NCBI GenBank assembly: GCA_019828595.1
Contig: JAHQRK010000002.1
Coordinates: forward strand, 3,782,001 to 3,846,000
Source: Aphanomyces cochlioides
Taxonomy: Eukaryota; Oomycota; Saprolegniomycetes; Saprolegniales; Verrucalvaceae
DNA: 64,000 bases
Direction of reading: 5' to 3'
A program made the position numbers and the translations under genes. Positions 23,311 through 34,305 of the stretch are shown here, piece by piece (the first letter of the stretch is position 1; each line of letters starts with the position of its first letter). The notes under the pieces were generated by a model. That model was not told the origin of the DNA. It did not search any database and saw only the letters and a list, made by a program, of their open reading frames with translations.

Positions 23311-23339
23311 CCAGGGGCGTAGCCCTGGCCTCACCCTAG
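23311..23339 (+). terminator. Helitron 3' hairpin and CTAG end, unit 3/unit 4 junction
   Basis: Hairpin at 23311-23328 and CTAG at 23336-23339 immediately followed by TC of unit 4 at 23340. Confidence 0.85.
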
Positions 23340-25106
23340 TCTATTACTTAAGGCTCTAACGCAACACGTAAGTACGAGACTAAGTACGAGAGTAATTTTT
23401 ACATACAAACGTCAAGTCAACAAATGAGCAATTTTTACATACAAACGCCAAGTCAACAAATGAGCAATTTTTATATACTTTATCCAAGTACAAAATTAGC
23501 AATTTTTACATACTTTATCCAAGTACAAAATTAGCAATTTTACATACAAACGCCAAGTCAAAAAAAGAGTAATTTGAGACAAGTTCGTTCATGCACCCAT
23601 GATGCTGGACGTGGCAGTTGTCGATAATATTAATGATCAAACAATTCCACATACAAAATGAAAATATTGTCCTACTATTTAAAATAATACCTGCCAAAGA
23701 CGATTGAATGGCAGTTGGGTTTTTCTGGGACGATGCAAGGTGAGATGCATGTCTTAGGATAGCTTCACACGGGCAGAAAAGGCCGCTGAATAAGCGGTCA
23801 ACACACTGTGCAGTAGGGTGACGAGCCCTTTCTGCCACTTTAAGCCATACCCTGACCAGAGGCTTGGACTCCGAAAGGCGAATTCCGACGCGATATGCGA
23901 ATGTTACGAAGTAGGGCCTTTTTGGCTCGAAATACCGGACATTTTCATAGAGCAGCCAGGGACAGCTATAACGTGTGTTTTTACTGTATTTTCATATTGA
24001 CTTTGGACGAGTAAATCCTCTCCCCATAGTTCAACTTTTACAGTAAGGGGACAATGTGTAATGTTGGTTACCACTATTGCAACTGATGGTGCTACTTTTT
24101 TTGACGGAGTACCACTGTTGATAGTGGGCCTACGGCGAGTAGATTGAAACACTTCAGGGGTGTTTCATGATACTTAGCAGGTGTATTACCCAGTATCAAA
24201 GTTTCAACTCATTGGGTGTACGAGTTCAATACGCGATATTAAACAAAGTGATGTTTAATAAATACCGCGAACTCTGTACGATTTATGAAAGAAATGAGTA
24301 GTATTTTCTGGCAAACCACATTATGTTAAGCTTAAGTGGCGGGACACATATCCACAGTATTTTCACGATCCAATCACATTATCATTTTTGTGTTGATGTT
24401 TTTGTATGAACATTTGTCTGACGCAGTTTTCTGCGTAGAAAATAACAACTACTCGGCCTCTAAGAAAGGCAGTGGCAATCATGACAATGACAATCAAGGC
24501 CATGCGATCGATAACTCCGAACCTGGAAAGCAAGCAGAGCGGAATGAAGTGCATGCTACCGAACAAGAGTCTGCATCAACTGGAGCTAATGGCCGAGCTG
24601 TGGATGACGATGCCTTGAATCAGGGCAATATTAACGACGAGGCGGCTATGAGAAAGGCCAAGAAGGCAGAGTACAACAATCGTGCTCACGAAAAGAAACG
24701 GCAAGCTCTCCTAAAGGCGGAGTACAACAATCGTGCTCACGAAAAGAAACGGCAAGCTCTCCTAAAGGCGGAGTACAACAATCGTGCTCGCGAAAAGAAA
24801 CGGCATGCTATCGTGGATGAAGTCGACGAAGAGGTGGCAATGGAAAAATCTAAAAAGGCGCAGTACAACAATCGTGCTCGCGAAAAGAAACGGCAAGCTA
24901 TCCTGGATAAAGTTGACGAAGAGGTGGCAATGGAAAAATCCAAAAAGGCGGAGTACAACAATCGTGCTCGCGAAAAGAAACGGCATGCTATCGTGGATGA
25001 CTTCGACAAAGAGGTGGCTATGAAAAGATCCAAGAAGGCGGAATACAACAAACCTGCTCGCGAAAAAAAGCACAACACATGTCATAATCTGTATGTGTAT
25101 GTGTAA
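23340..25106 (+). mobile_element. Helitron unit 4, truncated and divergent
   Basis: Matches units 2 and 3 base for base up to about 24780, then departs into additional charged tandem repeats and ends without HUH, Y2, hairpin or CTAG. The right boundary with host DNA is unclear; similarity to the array is lost by about 25107. The Copia LTR flank expected after a clean array insertion is not found here. Confidence 0.75.
24396..25106 (+). pseudogene. Helitron Rep N-terminal region, repeat-expanded, 3' truncated (unit 4)
   Basis: The frame (open from 24336; ATG at 24396) carries the same N-terminus as units 1-3. After the two AEYNNRAHEKKRQALLK repeats it continues with three longer 30-residue repeats (AEYNNRAREKKRHAIVD..., each with DEEVAMEKSKK-type tails) and then stops. 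The 90-bp repeats at about 24770-25060 are very rich in Lys, Arg and Glu and likely helical. Nothing of the nuclease remains. Confidence 0.7.
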
Positions 25107-25206
25107 AAGTTTCTCGATACGACATCACGTGTACCTTTGAGAGTGTATCGTCTTGGGGGGTGGGTAGCAGATGTTGTTTGCCATACGGGAAGTATTTCTC
25201 ATTTAC

Positions 25207-25460
25207 TTAAGTACATGCAAGCAGCAACGGCAGCAGTCGGTCTATGACTGCCTCTGTGGAGCCATCTTGTTCCAGCATGTCGAAGATGGCGTCCAGATCT
25301 AAATCCTGTTGAACCTTGACTTTCCACTCGTGGTTTGTTTCAATAAAATAGAGACGGCTGATAAGCTACAACTGCGTAAAGGTTTTGCGTCAAGCTCGAA
25401 TCTCACCTGTGTCATAAATGCTTGTACCTCATGACCATCCGTTTTAACAGCGAAAGCCAT
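25207..25460 (-). pseudogene. Remnant A of the unknown LDLETIF gene family
   Basis: Exon 1 (25460-25407, starting ATGGCTTTCGCTG) and exon 2 (25365-25207) are separated by a 41-nt GT-AG intron at the same position as in the intact paralogue. The product includes ISRLYFIETNHEWKVKV, then QDLDLDAIFDML and VIDRLLPLLLACT, and stops at TAA. It matches the first 70 or so residues of the palindrome gene (SCLYLLETSSEF ... LDLETIFQLF ... DQLLPLAVACL). Downstream exons would lie under the Helitron end and are missing. Confidence 0.65.
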
Positions 25461-25628
25461 ATTGCAGTTGTTATGCCAGTCTTGTCGGAGCTCAACATGG
25501 TTTTGTTGTCAGCGCGTTTTATAGTGCACACCTTGTTGTCTTTCATCGTCTTGTGTCGGCCACGTTGCAGCGTCTTTGTCGATACGGAGGTAGCTGGATA
25601 TTGTTTGACTGCGTTCTGCAAGTAATTC

Positions 25629-26249
25629 TCACATTTCTTCGCAAGGTCTGCCTCGGCTCGAGTTTTGCAGCCGTACGGAAAGTGCTTTGTTGGAGACTTT
25701 GGTGGGCTTGGCTTTCTGAGATCGGTGCCCTTGCATTTTGTCGGCTTGCTCTTCATAGTAGGCTCTCGCGAATTGGTCCACAGGATTAATTTCACATCCA
25801 TGGCGTACTTCCGTGTTGATAGCCGCTTGTGCTAGCGGCCATCAAAATTGCCGCACGTTGTTCCAGCGTATCTTCAAGCTTGAACTGGTGTATGATTAAT
25901 GTGACCTGCACATGCCAACGAACAAACTCCCACTTGTCGGACGAGTCCAGTCGCTTCACAAATGCGGCGATCTACGAACGACAGTGAACAAGATACGTGA
26001 AAGGTAGGGACAACGACTTTTATCATGATCGGCCGAGGGCACTGTAGAAGGAGGTGGAAAAATACCATTACTAAAGTTCGTGCAAGTGACGAACATGCAC
26101 GCTATAGCTTAAGGTACCAGCTTATCGATGACCGAATCCGTTACTTTATCGAGATGATAACCTTGACGGATCGATTTGAGGTCCAAATGTGGGCGCATCT
26201 TTACTTGCCATTCGTCGGAAATCTCGAGCAAATATAAACAGCTCATCAT
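25629..26249 (-). pseudogene. Remnant B of the unknown LDLETIF gene family
   Basis: Exon 2-like text (26249 downwards: SCLYLLEISDEWQVKM, HLDLKSI, LDKVTDSVIDKLVP) breaks off at a stop. Further on, after a GTAG acceptor near 25979, exon 3-like text appears (IAAFVKRLDSSDKWEFVRW, AINTEVRHGCEINP, YYEEQADKMQ), the counterparts of IVAFANRLYASENWYFVR and HAINIRVQPPTDPNE in the intact gene. Several stops and lost splice sites show it is dead. Same orientation as A and C. Confidence 0.62.
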
Positions 26250-26735
26250 CTATCACTGGGATCAGACTAATATTGGTGCCTCGATCGAACCTCCAACTCA
26301 AATTTTTGATGCTCTGCTTTCCGATGCGCCTGCTTGACCGCGGTCTTTTTCATGTTGCTCAACGTTGTAAAGAAAAATTCTGTTGTAGGTTTCTCATGTC
26401 ACTGAGGCGAATTTGAACTCATCACGTTTTCCTTAATGTCTGCTTGAGGATGGGCAATTTGTCCGGAGAATTTGCTGGAATTTTTATTTTTCTTCGGGCT
26501 GAGGTGGTTTTGCCTGCCATGCTGCGTTCTCCAGTAATTGCACCGTGTCAGTTTAAATCTGTCGTGCTGCCATCGCTTTTAGCACTAAGCAAGCGGCGTC
26601 AATTGTCGCCGTTTTCCGTCTCGTGGCATTCGAGGAGGCATCGGCGTTCTCAACAATCGATGTGGATTGCGCTGGTATGTCAAGTTATTTTGATGCTCTG
26701 GGAGAATTTTGGATGCATCCGACATAAATCTCAAC

Positions 26736-27131
26736 TTATGTGCAAAGTGGCTTCAAGAATGCAGCAATCCACGGACGCATAGTGCTCAGATCGCTGGATA
26801 ACAAGAAATTCTTACCTTTGCGACCGATTCATCATGTTGGGATAATGACATTGTTGTCGAGGGTAGATGCTTGCCGTTTGTGCAGTTTGTGCCATTCACA
26901 AACATACACGCTACTGCTAATGGAAGAAGTTGATCGACGGCTGAGTCCGGCACTTCGTCGAGCTTGAAAATATCAATGATCGTTTCGACGTCAAGGTGTG
27001 GGTGTGTAAGAGATTGCCACTCGCTGGACGTTCCAAGCAAGAGTAGCCAGCTTGTAATCTACATCGTGATGAAGCATTCAAACAATGTGTGGTCGAACCT
27101 GCTGCAGAAGGATTTGCGTTTTGGTTTCCAT
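26736..27131 (-). pseudogene. Remnant C of the unknown LDLETIF gene family
   Basis: Exon 1 (27131-27099) and exon 2 (from 27058) read METKTQILLQQ then ITSWLLLLGTSSEWQSL, DVETIIDIFKLDEVPD and DQLLPLAVACMFVNG. This is the closest remnant to the palindrome gene. After a donor GTAAGA the exon 3 start (IAAFLK) follows GTGG instead of an AG acceptor and then hits a stop, so splicing appears lost. The ATTGG box upstream is conserved at the same distance as in the intact copies. Confidence 0.68.
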
Positions 27132-27202
27132 GATCAATGTGTGTGCGATCTTTGATCGGTGTGCTTTAGTTATGATTTTATCTGAAATTCAAGTTTTCAA
27201 CT

Positions 27203-27214
27203 TATTGACCAATC
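27203..27214 (-). promoter_or_regulatory. Inverted CCAAT (ATTGG) box of remnant C
   Basis: GATTGGTCAATA on the minus strand, 72 bp upstream of the ATG at 27131. The identical 12-mer lies 66 bp upstream of the ATG of the intact paralogue in both palindrome arms, which supports a conserved promoter element. Confidence 0.5.
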
Positions 27215-28230
27215 ACGGACAAAACGTCCAATCAATCACAGCGTGACCATTTCTCGACACAGTCCACAGTGTGCCAGCAGCCGGCGGTCTCAACACACAA
27301 CATTGGCTTTGTTCGTAAGGAGAGAGCACGATGCTTGAAACAGCAGTAAATTGACCCAATCTACGTAGATTTTCATTCATTCAAACTTAGATATATTATA
27401 AAGAGGACTCTTTAGTGGAATAATTAGAGAAATTTCGTAAACCAATATTTCAATCAGATCATTCAATGCGCTTGAGCTGCAGCACAGAACGTGCCTCTTC
27501 TTATGCTAGTTGCCCTGACACAGTGTGGTAATTAATTCAGAATGCGTTGCAGTAGTTGTGAAATCCAATCAATAAGATCGGTTTATCTTTTCATACCATC
27601 TCTTCAATGTCGTCCTTAGCTCACACGCCAAATAATTTTCAATGCAATTCCTTGAAAACAAAGTTGAACAACAATTCAGTTCGTGCTCGAGCATGCAAAA
27701 ATAATTCAGGTATTGTAGATGAGTTGTACCGCGGCCGGGACTAAATACGTTCCCATCCCTACCAGTGAAAAAATCTCAACAAATATCCTACTGTCAACTG
27801 CGTACTGATCGAGCTATCCAATTCTATGAGAGTATAACTCGGGGATTATAAGGAAGTCCACCTGGCAATGTTCTTCAAATACTGCCTCGAGTAGTTGACG
27901 CTATGCCATTCACTTGTATGTAAATCTATCTGATGAATTAGCAAAGAAATATATGAATAACCCGTTTTGAAGCTTAAAAGTCGTTTTTCCGAGTCCCGAA
28001 TATGTATTACTCTTGTCGATTTCTCATCAAGTCGTCAAGCTGAGAACAACAATGCGGCCAATATAGTTAACATTCTGCAGTGAATTGCGCGAAAGCAAAT
28101 TTCAAGCGGAGGTCGCTCCATCAATATTGAAGGACAAATTGCATCGAATGAAAAACAGCACTGCCGTTGTTGGATTAGTTTCAACGTAAAAGCCTTGACT
28201 TGTGTTCTTCAATGAAACAAAAAGCTGAGA
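27215..28230. other. No gene recognised (about 1.0 kb)
   Basis: AT-rich sequence between remnant C (minus) and the IQ-gene remnant (plus). By position it should correspond to the divergent promoter and 5' exons of the duplicated IQ-motif gene, but no exon is readable on either strand. Confidence 0.5.
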
Positions 28231-28236
28231 TATGAC

Positions 28237-28452
28237 ATGTCCTATAGACATTATTACAACGAAGAATCGAGTATACTGGTGTTGGGATCATCAAACCAGG
28301 AAAACGAGCAGGCATTCCATCATCACAATCGGTTCATGCAAAATCCAAACTGGAAATGTTCAACAAAAAAGCACTATCATTTGCTTAGGCAACAACCGAC
28401 AACACGTCCACATCACGTCAAGCGACCAGGTAATGCTCACAAAACTGAATGA
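28237..28452 (+). pseudogene. Remnant of the IQ-motif gene, 3' end
   Basis: Translated text VLGSSNQENEQAFHHHNRFM and a following Arg/His-rich stretch ending RPGNAHK align with the last exon of the palindrome IQ gene (VVGSSNQEKEEAFHHRNRFM ... RPGTVHK). The IQ repeats themselves are not recoverable. It lies in the same order and orientation relative to the unknown-family remnants and the spastin remnant as in the intact block. Confidence 0.7.
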
Positions 28453-28523
28453 TTAGAATGAGACTCTTGCTCTACTCAGAGTAATGAGTTCTCCACACAT
28501 TCAGAATATTATGATTTACTCAT

Positions 28524-28650
28524 CTCAATAATGAAGGAGCCCAAAGCGATCATTCAATTCCTTTAATTGTTTGAACTTTTCATTCAGCACGCTTGATTGA
28601 ACATGCTTAACTCCATCGTGAAAGTCCTCAATCGAGACCAAAGGAACCGC
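28524..28650 (-). pseudogene. Remnant of spastin, last exon
   Basis: Minus-strand text DFHDGVKHVQSSVLNEKFKQ, then LKELNDRFGLLHY and stop, aligns with DFDNALKHVQPSVSNQTLRQ and LEEWNDNFGFRHH, the C-terminus of the spastin gene at 36400-38011. No upstream exons are readable beyond about 28650. It converges on the IQ remnant exactly as in the intact locus. Confidence 0.7.
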
Positions 28651-29499
28651 TATGGAAGTCATTGACGAGGCCGTCATACAAGATATTTCAAATAAGAAAT
28701 CAGAGTATTGCGAGTAAGTTTTACCATTGTATTGCTTTGCACGCAGATGGGTAATTGCTCCACACTGCTAATGCGATGACCAGAGAAAACAGACAGTCAT
28801 GCAATGGAAAATGGTTCTACAAAGCTTTTTCTATCACTGAGTACACAGAACGTACACCCCCGCTGAAGTGAAAGCCAACAAGAAGTATTACTTGGTAATA
28901 CGGTGGCACCTTCGAGTGTTGTGAATGTCTTCGGATGAATTACCAAACAATTGTTCGAAAATCAAGAATTATCTCGTTTAGATTCGTCGGATTTTTTGTA
29001 ATTGTTTTTTAACAAAATCGAGAAAACTGTCCACTAGATTAGAACAAACATGGATATTAAGAATCACCTCATTTTAGACTCATCGAAATCGTTGTTCCAC
29101 GTTATTCCACGCCTTGAATTCGTTTGTATATTTTTCTTGATATATTCTTCGCAATGCGTTTTTCATTTGGAGTCTTTTGCGTTGGACTACACCTTTTCTC
29201 GGGCAAGTTGACCTGTTTTTTCCACCCATGTGAACCTGATAAAAAATATTAATTTTCAGAAGATGAACAACGAGGAACTTTTCATCCAAAGAGAAATCGT
29301 TTTCATCCAATGTGGAGCGCGAAAAGTTGGCGCCAGTGTGACTTGGTCCAATGGACTCTATCGATAGGGCTGATCAACCGATGGATGTGCTGTCCGACGG
29401 TTGTTTAGACCAGACGACGTAGTTCATTGGGCCAAAATGCATTGGCGCCAAGTTTTCGTGCCGTGGTGGCAACCACGAGGGCCTCAAAAGGAAAGTGAT
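28651..29499. other. No gene recognised (about 0.85 kb)
   Basis: Contains a 76-codon minus-strand open frame (29310-29080) with a Lys/Arg-rich middle but no recognisable domain. The rest is AT-rich and stop-rich. It may be further decay of the duplicated spastin gene. Confidence 0.4.
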
Positions 29500-29701
29500 T
29501 GCTCATTTTGCTTTTCAGGCGCTCGTGGATGCCGACAACGGAAGAGAAGCGCTCTTGGAAGCTTTCAACCAAGGCAACACCGACTGGAAGGAAGTTGCCA
29601 AGTACAATGGCGTTTCTCTGTCGACCGCTCGTCGTGTTGTATTGAGTAATCGCGTGCAAGTCTTGCCTCGCGGTGGACTCAGACTTCGCAACTTTCCTTG
29701 A
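29500..29701 (+). pseudogene. HTH-type transposase N-terminal remnant
   Basis: A short open segment reads REALLEAFNQGNTDWKEVAK, NGVSLSTARR and VLPRGGLR, which resembles the helix-turn-helix start of Tc1-like transposases common in oomycetes. It stops at 29701 without a DDE domain. The call is from pattern only. Confidence 0.35.
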
Positions 29702-30578
29702 AGCTCGAATGAGCTTGCTTCAAGAAGTTGCCATACACTCAATGGCCTCGATTACTCAGCCTATAGTTGCGCGCGAGGCCTAGTGAAAGCCCTCAATTTT
29801 GAGGACATGCAGTATGGAAGCTGAAATGTTCACTTTACATGAAACAGATTTCATATTGAATGAAAATATACTGTTTTTTATTGATTTTTGTGTTCGATTG
29901 GCGTTTTCTATAATGTTCCTTTCCACATTGGTGGAAATTAAATCCAACTTGGCCGAGAAAAGGTGTAGTTTGGAACGAATTGGTATCGTTGACTGACAGT
30001 GAATTTTGTAATTCCTGACCATTTATTACGAAAGGTCTCTTTTTCCCGCATTCACCGTACTGATTTGACAGTGCAAAACGGGGTTGTGATGTTATATCTA
30101 TTGTCTGGGATGACGCCTAATGCAAACGATTAATACGAGAACAATCCAGAATTCAAATCTGTGGCAACAGTACTGGCTAGCATACATTTCTCTGTTTCTA
30201 AAAGACCAAAGTAGAGAGATCCATTGAGCATAGATCATTATCATCGAAAGAGAATCTGGTCACAATTTGAATTGAACCACTGCAGCCTAATCGCAACCTG
30301 AAAATGCATGGCCTGATATGGATACCTGAACCATATTTGTGGCTCCGTTAAGCCGGCTACATTGCCTCCCAAGTCACAACAATGACACTCAACGGTATGG
30401 TCGTGACAAGTTCAGCTTGACGGTCAGACAGAATGGGATTGATCGACCCTTGGGTATCCCTTCCAATGGCAACGCGACTCAATTGTGTATTTCAGACTCG
30501 TGGAACAATTCCATGGTAGTCTGAAATACTTAATGCTACGAAGTGCAATGGCAACAACCGATGCACCGGATCTTCAGT
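29702..30578. other. No gene recognised up to the palindrome edge
   Basis: About 0.88 kb of AT-rich sequence with no family-like translation on either strand. It ends where inverted similarity to 45432 begins. Confidence 0.45.
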
Positions 30579-30870
30579 AAGAACACCAGCTCAAAGTATT
30601 GAACGAAGGCATGATGGTAGCTCTCCAAATCGTCGAAGGCGTTCCATTGTGGATGAATCTGCCAGACCATATTGTCCATGTTGTCGAGGTAATCTCATAT
30701 CAGTCATGCCAATCATTCATTTGTAGAAAGTCACATCATCCGCTGGTGGACTAAAGGAAGCAACATTGACCAACGGATCGACTGTTCAAGTTCCAGGAAC
30801 TATCGAGGCTGGCGACTCGATCAAGATCTCGTCCGAGACGGGGCTTTTTGTTGACAAAGCTGCGTCCTGA
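30579..30870 (+). pseudogene. EF-P gene, 3' fragment in left arm
   Basis: Mirror copy of the last 107 bp of exon 2, an intron of about 38 nt, and exon 3 (KVTSSAGGLKEAT ... VDKAAS, stop TGA 30868-30870) of the EF-P gene at 45141-45846. The first exon and the start of exon 2 are missing because the palindrome ends here, so it cannot make EF-P. Confidence 0.88.
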
Positions 30871-31513
30871 GTGGATATCCTTGTTGCTTTTTGCTTGATT
30901 GCGATTTTAGAGCATGATTTAGCGATATTCGTGATGCATCGATAATTCAAATCGACCAGGCATTTTTTCGTTTATGATCACATTCAACCACTTGAAAGCT
31001 TGCTGAACTGGCCACACGTCAAGACTGGACTAATTTCCTTGTGCAAACCATTGCGATAAGTGACACTAAATCTACTCGTGAGATAACAATGGCCATGTCG
31101 CTGGGAAAATCTTCACATTTGTGTTCTCATTCGGTTTTTAGGCCAATTTACTCAATTCGAAGTTGATGCCTCAACTCCAAGATGGCTAGCGTGGTCCATA
31201 AAAGCATCACCACGAAAGGAAGCATGATGCCGCATTAAGACCGACACGAAGTAGACTGGTGACAATTGTACGAGAAGACAACCATGTTCGATGTCAATCG
31301 TGTTTTCAAGCATAGTTTTCTTAAAATCAATGTTATGTACATTATTCTCAATTTCATCTCATGACCACTGAAAATGGTCTAAATACTTCGAAGTATCTAC
31401 TAAATGTGTACATACTGGTGAAGGAGGATTATAAGGAAACTCTCTCGCCAGATGTCTTGTGCAGCAAAACTAATGAAGAGTTCACATTCTGCACGCTCGT
31501 GATGGCAATGTGG
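30871..31513. other. Intergenic, left arm; no gene recognised
   Basis: About 640 bp between the convergent 3' ends of the EF-P fragment and the unknown gene; the mirror copy is 44498-45140. Only 3' flank material is expected here, and no open frame of note is seen. Confidence 0.5.
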
Positions 31514-34305
31514 CTAAATGCACTTGCCTAAGTAGCGTCGACAATGAAAACCATTGCAAACAGGTGACTCGAAGTCTTTCTTTGGCTTGTGATACCGCCA
31601 ATGCATCAACGCTGCATCAAAACTCTCGGCTTCAAGGGGCCAGCCAGGAATCGGCACCCAGTACTCGGATGGACTCGGCTTCTTGTTGGAGGATGTCTTT
31701 GCGGTGTCTGTGTCTTCACTGAGCTGGGATGTTTTGTCGACGAAGTCAGCTGTTTGATCCGGTGGTCTTTCTGTCGCCAAATGTGATGGAGGTTTCATAT
31801 CGTCTTTCATCAAACATTTCCGGAGTCTATCGAGATTTGATACTCCATAGATTCCAGAAATTTTTTGATCTCTCGAGGTTTCTTCCAATTTCAAGTACTT
31901 CTCGACGATAATTGTTCTGCTTGATTTCGTTCTGGGGAGAGGATGTGCTTCCAACGGTGGCATTTCAGCAAATAAATCTGGTAACTTGGACGAAATGGTT
32001 GATCGATTGGAAAACTTTTGAGATTCTTCTCCAGCTGAACACTTTGCAGACTGCATATCTTGGTATAATTGATCTTGGTTTTTCATCGAGAATTTGCTTG
32101 AGGTATTTCCATCAGCGTCCAGCCCATATATTTCTAATATCTGCTTACGAGCCTTAGATGCCTTTAAGTACTTTTGAACATCTTCTCCGACGTCCTTCTT
32201 TAACTGCCTGAGAACTTGAATTGCTTCGTGTGGTTTCGATTGGGTCGTCGTGGTCTCCTTGGATCGTCTGTGTAGCCCTAGCAAAGATTTCATCGGGGTT
32301 TGTTGCAGTTTAGATGTCATATTTGATCGAGCGGTTACTTCTCCCAAAGGTCTCATGGACGTCGTAGCATCGCGATTGTTGCTTTCTTTATCAAGATGAA
32401 TCGTCGATAATGGTGCATCAATCATCTTTTGTGTTTCCGTGCCATACATCTTCATCTCAAGATTAGTCACTTGTTTTTTCTTCCTCTGCAGACATATAAT
32501 TTTTGGTTCGCGATATTGCTGGTTTTGAGCCGCGTTATGGCGCACAAGCGTTTTTCCCTGAGTCGCACTCGAGTGAGGTTTGGTCTTCAACACTGGAATT
32601 CGCGATTTCTTGGTGGATATGTTGGGTTCTTTTTCGCGTCCAGATGTGTTGAGGGTCGCAGGGGCTGCCTTTGATGTGTTGGAGCAAACACTGGACTTCA
32701 ACACAGGGATTGCGATTTCTTGGTGGATATGTTGGGTTGTTTTTCGCGTCCAGATGTGTTGAGGGTCGCAGGTGTCAGCAATGATTTCGTCGGGGTTTGT
32801 TGCAGTTTAGATGTCATATTTGATCGAGCGGTTGCTTCTCCCAAAGGTCTCATGGACATTGTAGCATCTTGATTGCCATTTTCTTGATCAAAATTAACCG
32901 CTAACAAAGACGACTCGACCTTCTGAGGTGGGCCATACGGCAATATGGACGTTGAGACAAGTTCTCGTTGATTTGAGTCAGTTAAGGTCGTCAAATGCTG
33001 TTGTGCTTGCGGTTGGTCGTCGACATTGTTCATTGTCCAAAACTCGGCATTAAATGGATCTTCTTGCTCGCTGAAATATGTACTGTGTGATGCCGTCGAC
33101 GGGGACGTTTGAGCTTGATCGCATTGATATTCTACGCATGAATAACTATTTGCGTTTGTTGCTGCGGTATCACAATAAAGCATTCTTGAACTTGACGAGC
33201 TGTCTTTCAGTTGAAACTGTCTTTTGTGTGAAGCTTCCAGCAGGGATACTTTGTTGTCAAAGAAACTCAATCTTTCAGTCGAAATAGCAGCTCGTTTGTC
33301 TTTTGACGTCAAATGGGGCACTTTTGTTTCTCGGTGATGCATGCGATGAGTGACTTTTTTTAGTATCCGCTTTCTTTCTGTCAATGCAGCGTGTCAGAGT
33401 ATTGTAGCAATTGTACAGCCTACCTTGTTCGCTGGCTGGCGTGAGTGTTGATATGGAGGCATCGTCGCGTACATTTACTTCTTGGCGATGTATGCGATGA
33501 AAGATATTTTGGAGTGTCTGCGATAACGGGGTCAATATGGCTGGTGTGGATGCTGTACTTCGCGAGCCATTGAGCAGCTTGTATTCCTTGCTGGCTAATG
33601 TGAGTCTCGAATTGGGCATGTCGTCGCGTAAATTTTCTTCATGTGAAGCCAAAGGTGTTTCCGATTCCGAGGCAACTTGGACGTTCAACTTTTGCTGTTC
33701 GACATCTTGTAATACTTGTCTTGCTCTCTGAAATTGTCGCTCTTGGTGGAGCGCTTCATTTGGATCTGTCGGGGGTTGAACGCGAATGTTGATCGCATGA
33801 TATGCCAATTTCAGAAAGGGAATCGCACGTCTAATGATCGCGTCGTCGATGTGGTAGTGAAGCATGCTATCTTGGATCGGCATGTAGCTTCGAACGAAGT
33901 ACCAATTCTCTGACGCATACAGTCTGTTCGCGAATGCGACAATCTACAAATACACCAGATTGAGCGAAGTCTGACGTGAGAATCCCTACCTCGGCCACAT
34001 GTTCGTCCTCCTGTGGTGATGGCATGTCGGATGGACTTGGATAGCGAAAGTCTTCGCAGTTTTGAGCATTTATATACAAGCACGCGACTGCCAGTGGCAG
34101 AAGTTGATCCAGGATGTCGTCTGGAACTTCGTCCAACTGGAAAAGTTGAAAGATGGTTTCGAGATCCAAGTATTCTCCCAAGTCCAGACGAAACTCCGAG
34201 GATGTTTCAAGCAAGTATAAGCAGCTCGTAATCTACAACTGTATCAACCTTGCAATCGATTCGTCGCCGTACCTGTAGCACGAAAGTTTCCGGTTTCATG
34301 TTCAT
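31514..34305 (-). pseudogene. Unknown LDLETIF-family gene, left-arm copy (frameshifted)
   Basis: Four exons: 34305-34273, 34232-33990, 33943-33424, 33377-31514, with introns of 40-46 nt. The undamaged gene would encode about 886 residues. The N-terminus is well conserved among paralogues (MNMKPETFVLQ, SCLYLLETSSEF, LDLETIFQLF, DEVPDDILDQLLPLAVACL). The rest is Ser/Thr/Lys-rich and probably disordered, with two copies of a module containing SMRPLGE.TARSNMTSKLQQ and two of NTSGREK.PNISTKKSRIP. It ends with a Trp-rich tail (YWVPIPGWPLEAESF). This copy lacks one base near 32711 relative to the right arm, which shifts the frame in exon 4 and removes the last 400 or so residues. It keeps the CAA codon that is a stop in the right copy. 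No known family was recognised. Confidence 0.7.

Larger units (their letters stand above)
19147..23339 (+). mobile_element. Helitron unit 3
   Basis: 4,193 bp from TC to CTAG (23336-23339), differing from unit 2 at only a handful of bases. Same organisation: subterminal repeats, about 1 kb leader, two-frame Rep remnant 20203-22913, then about 430 bp of non-coding 3' region. Confidence 0.88.
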
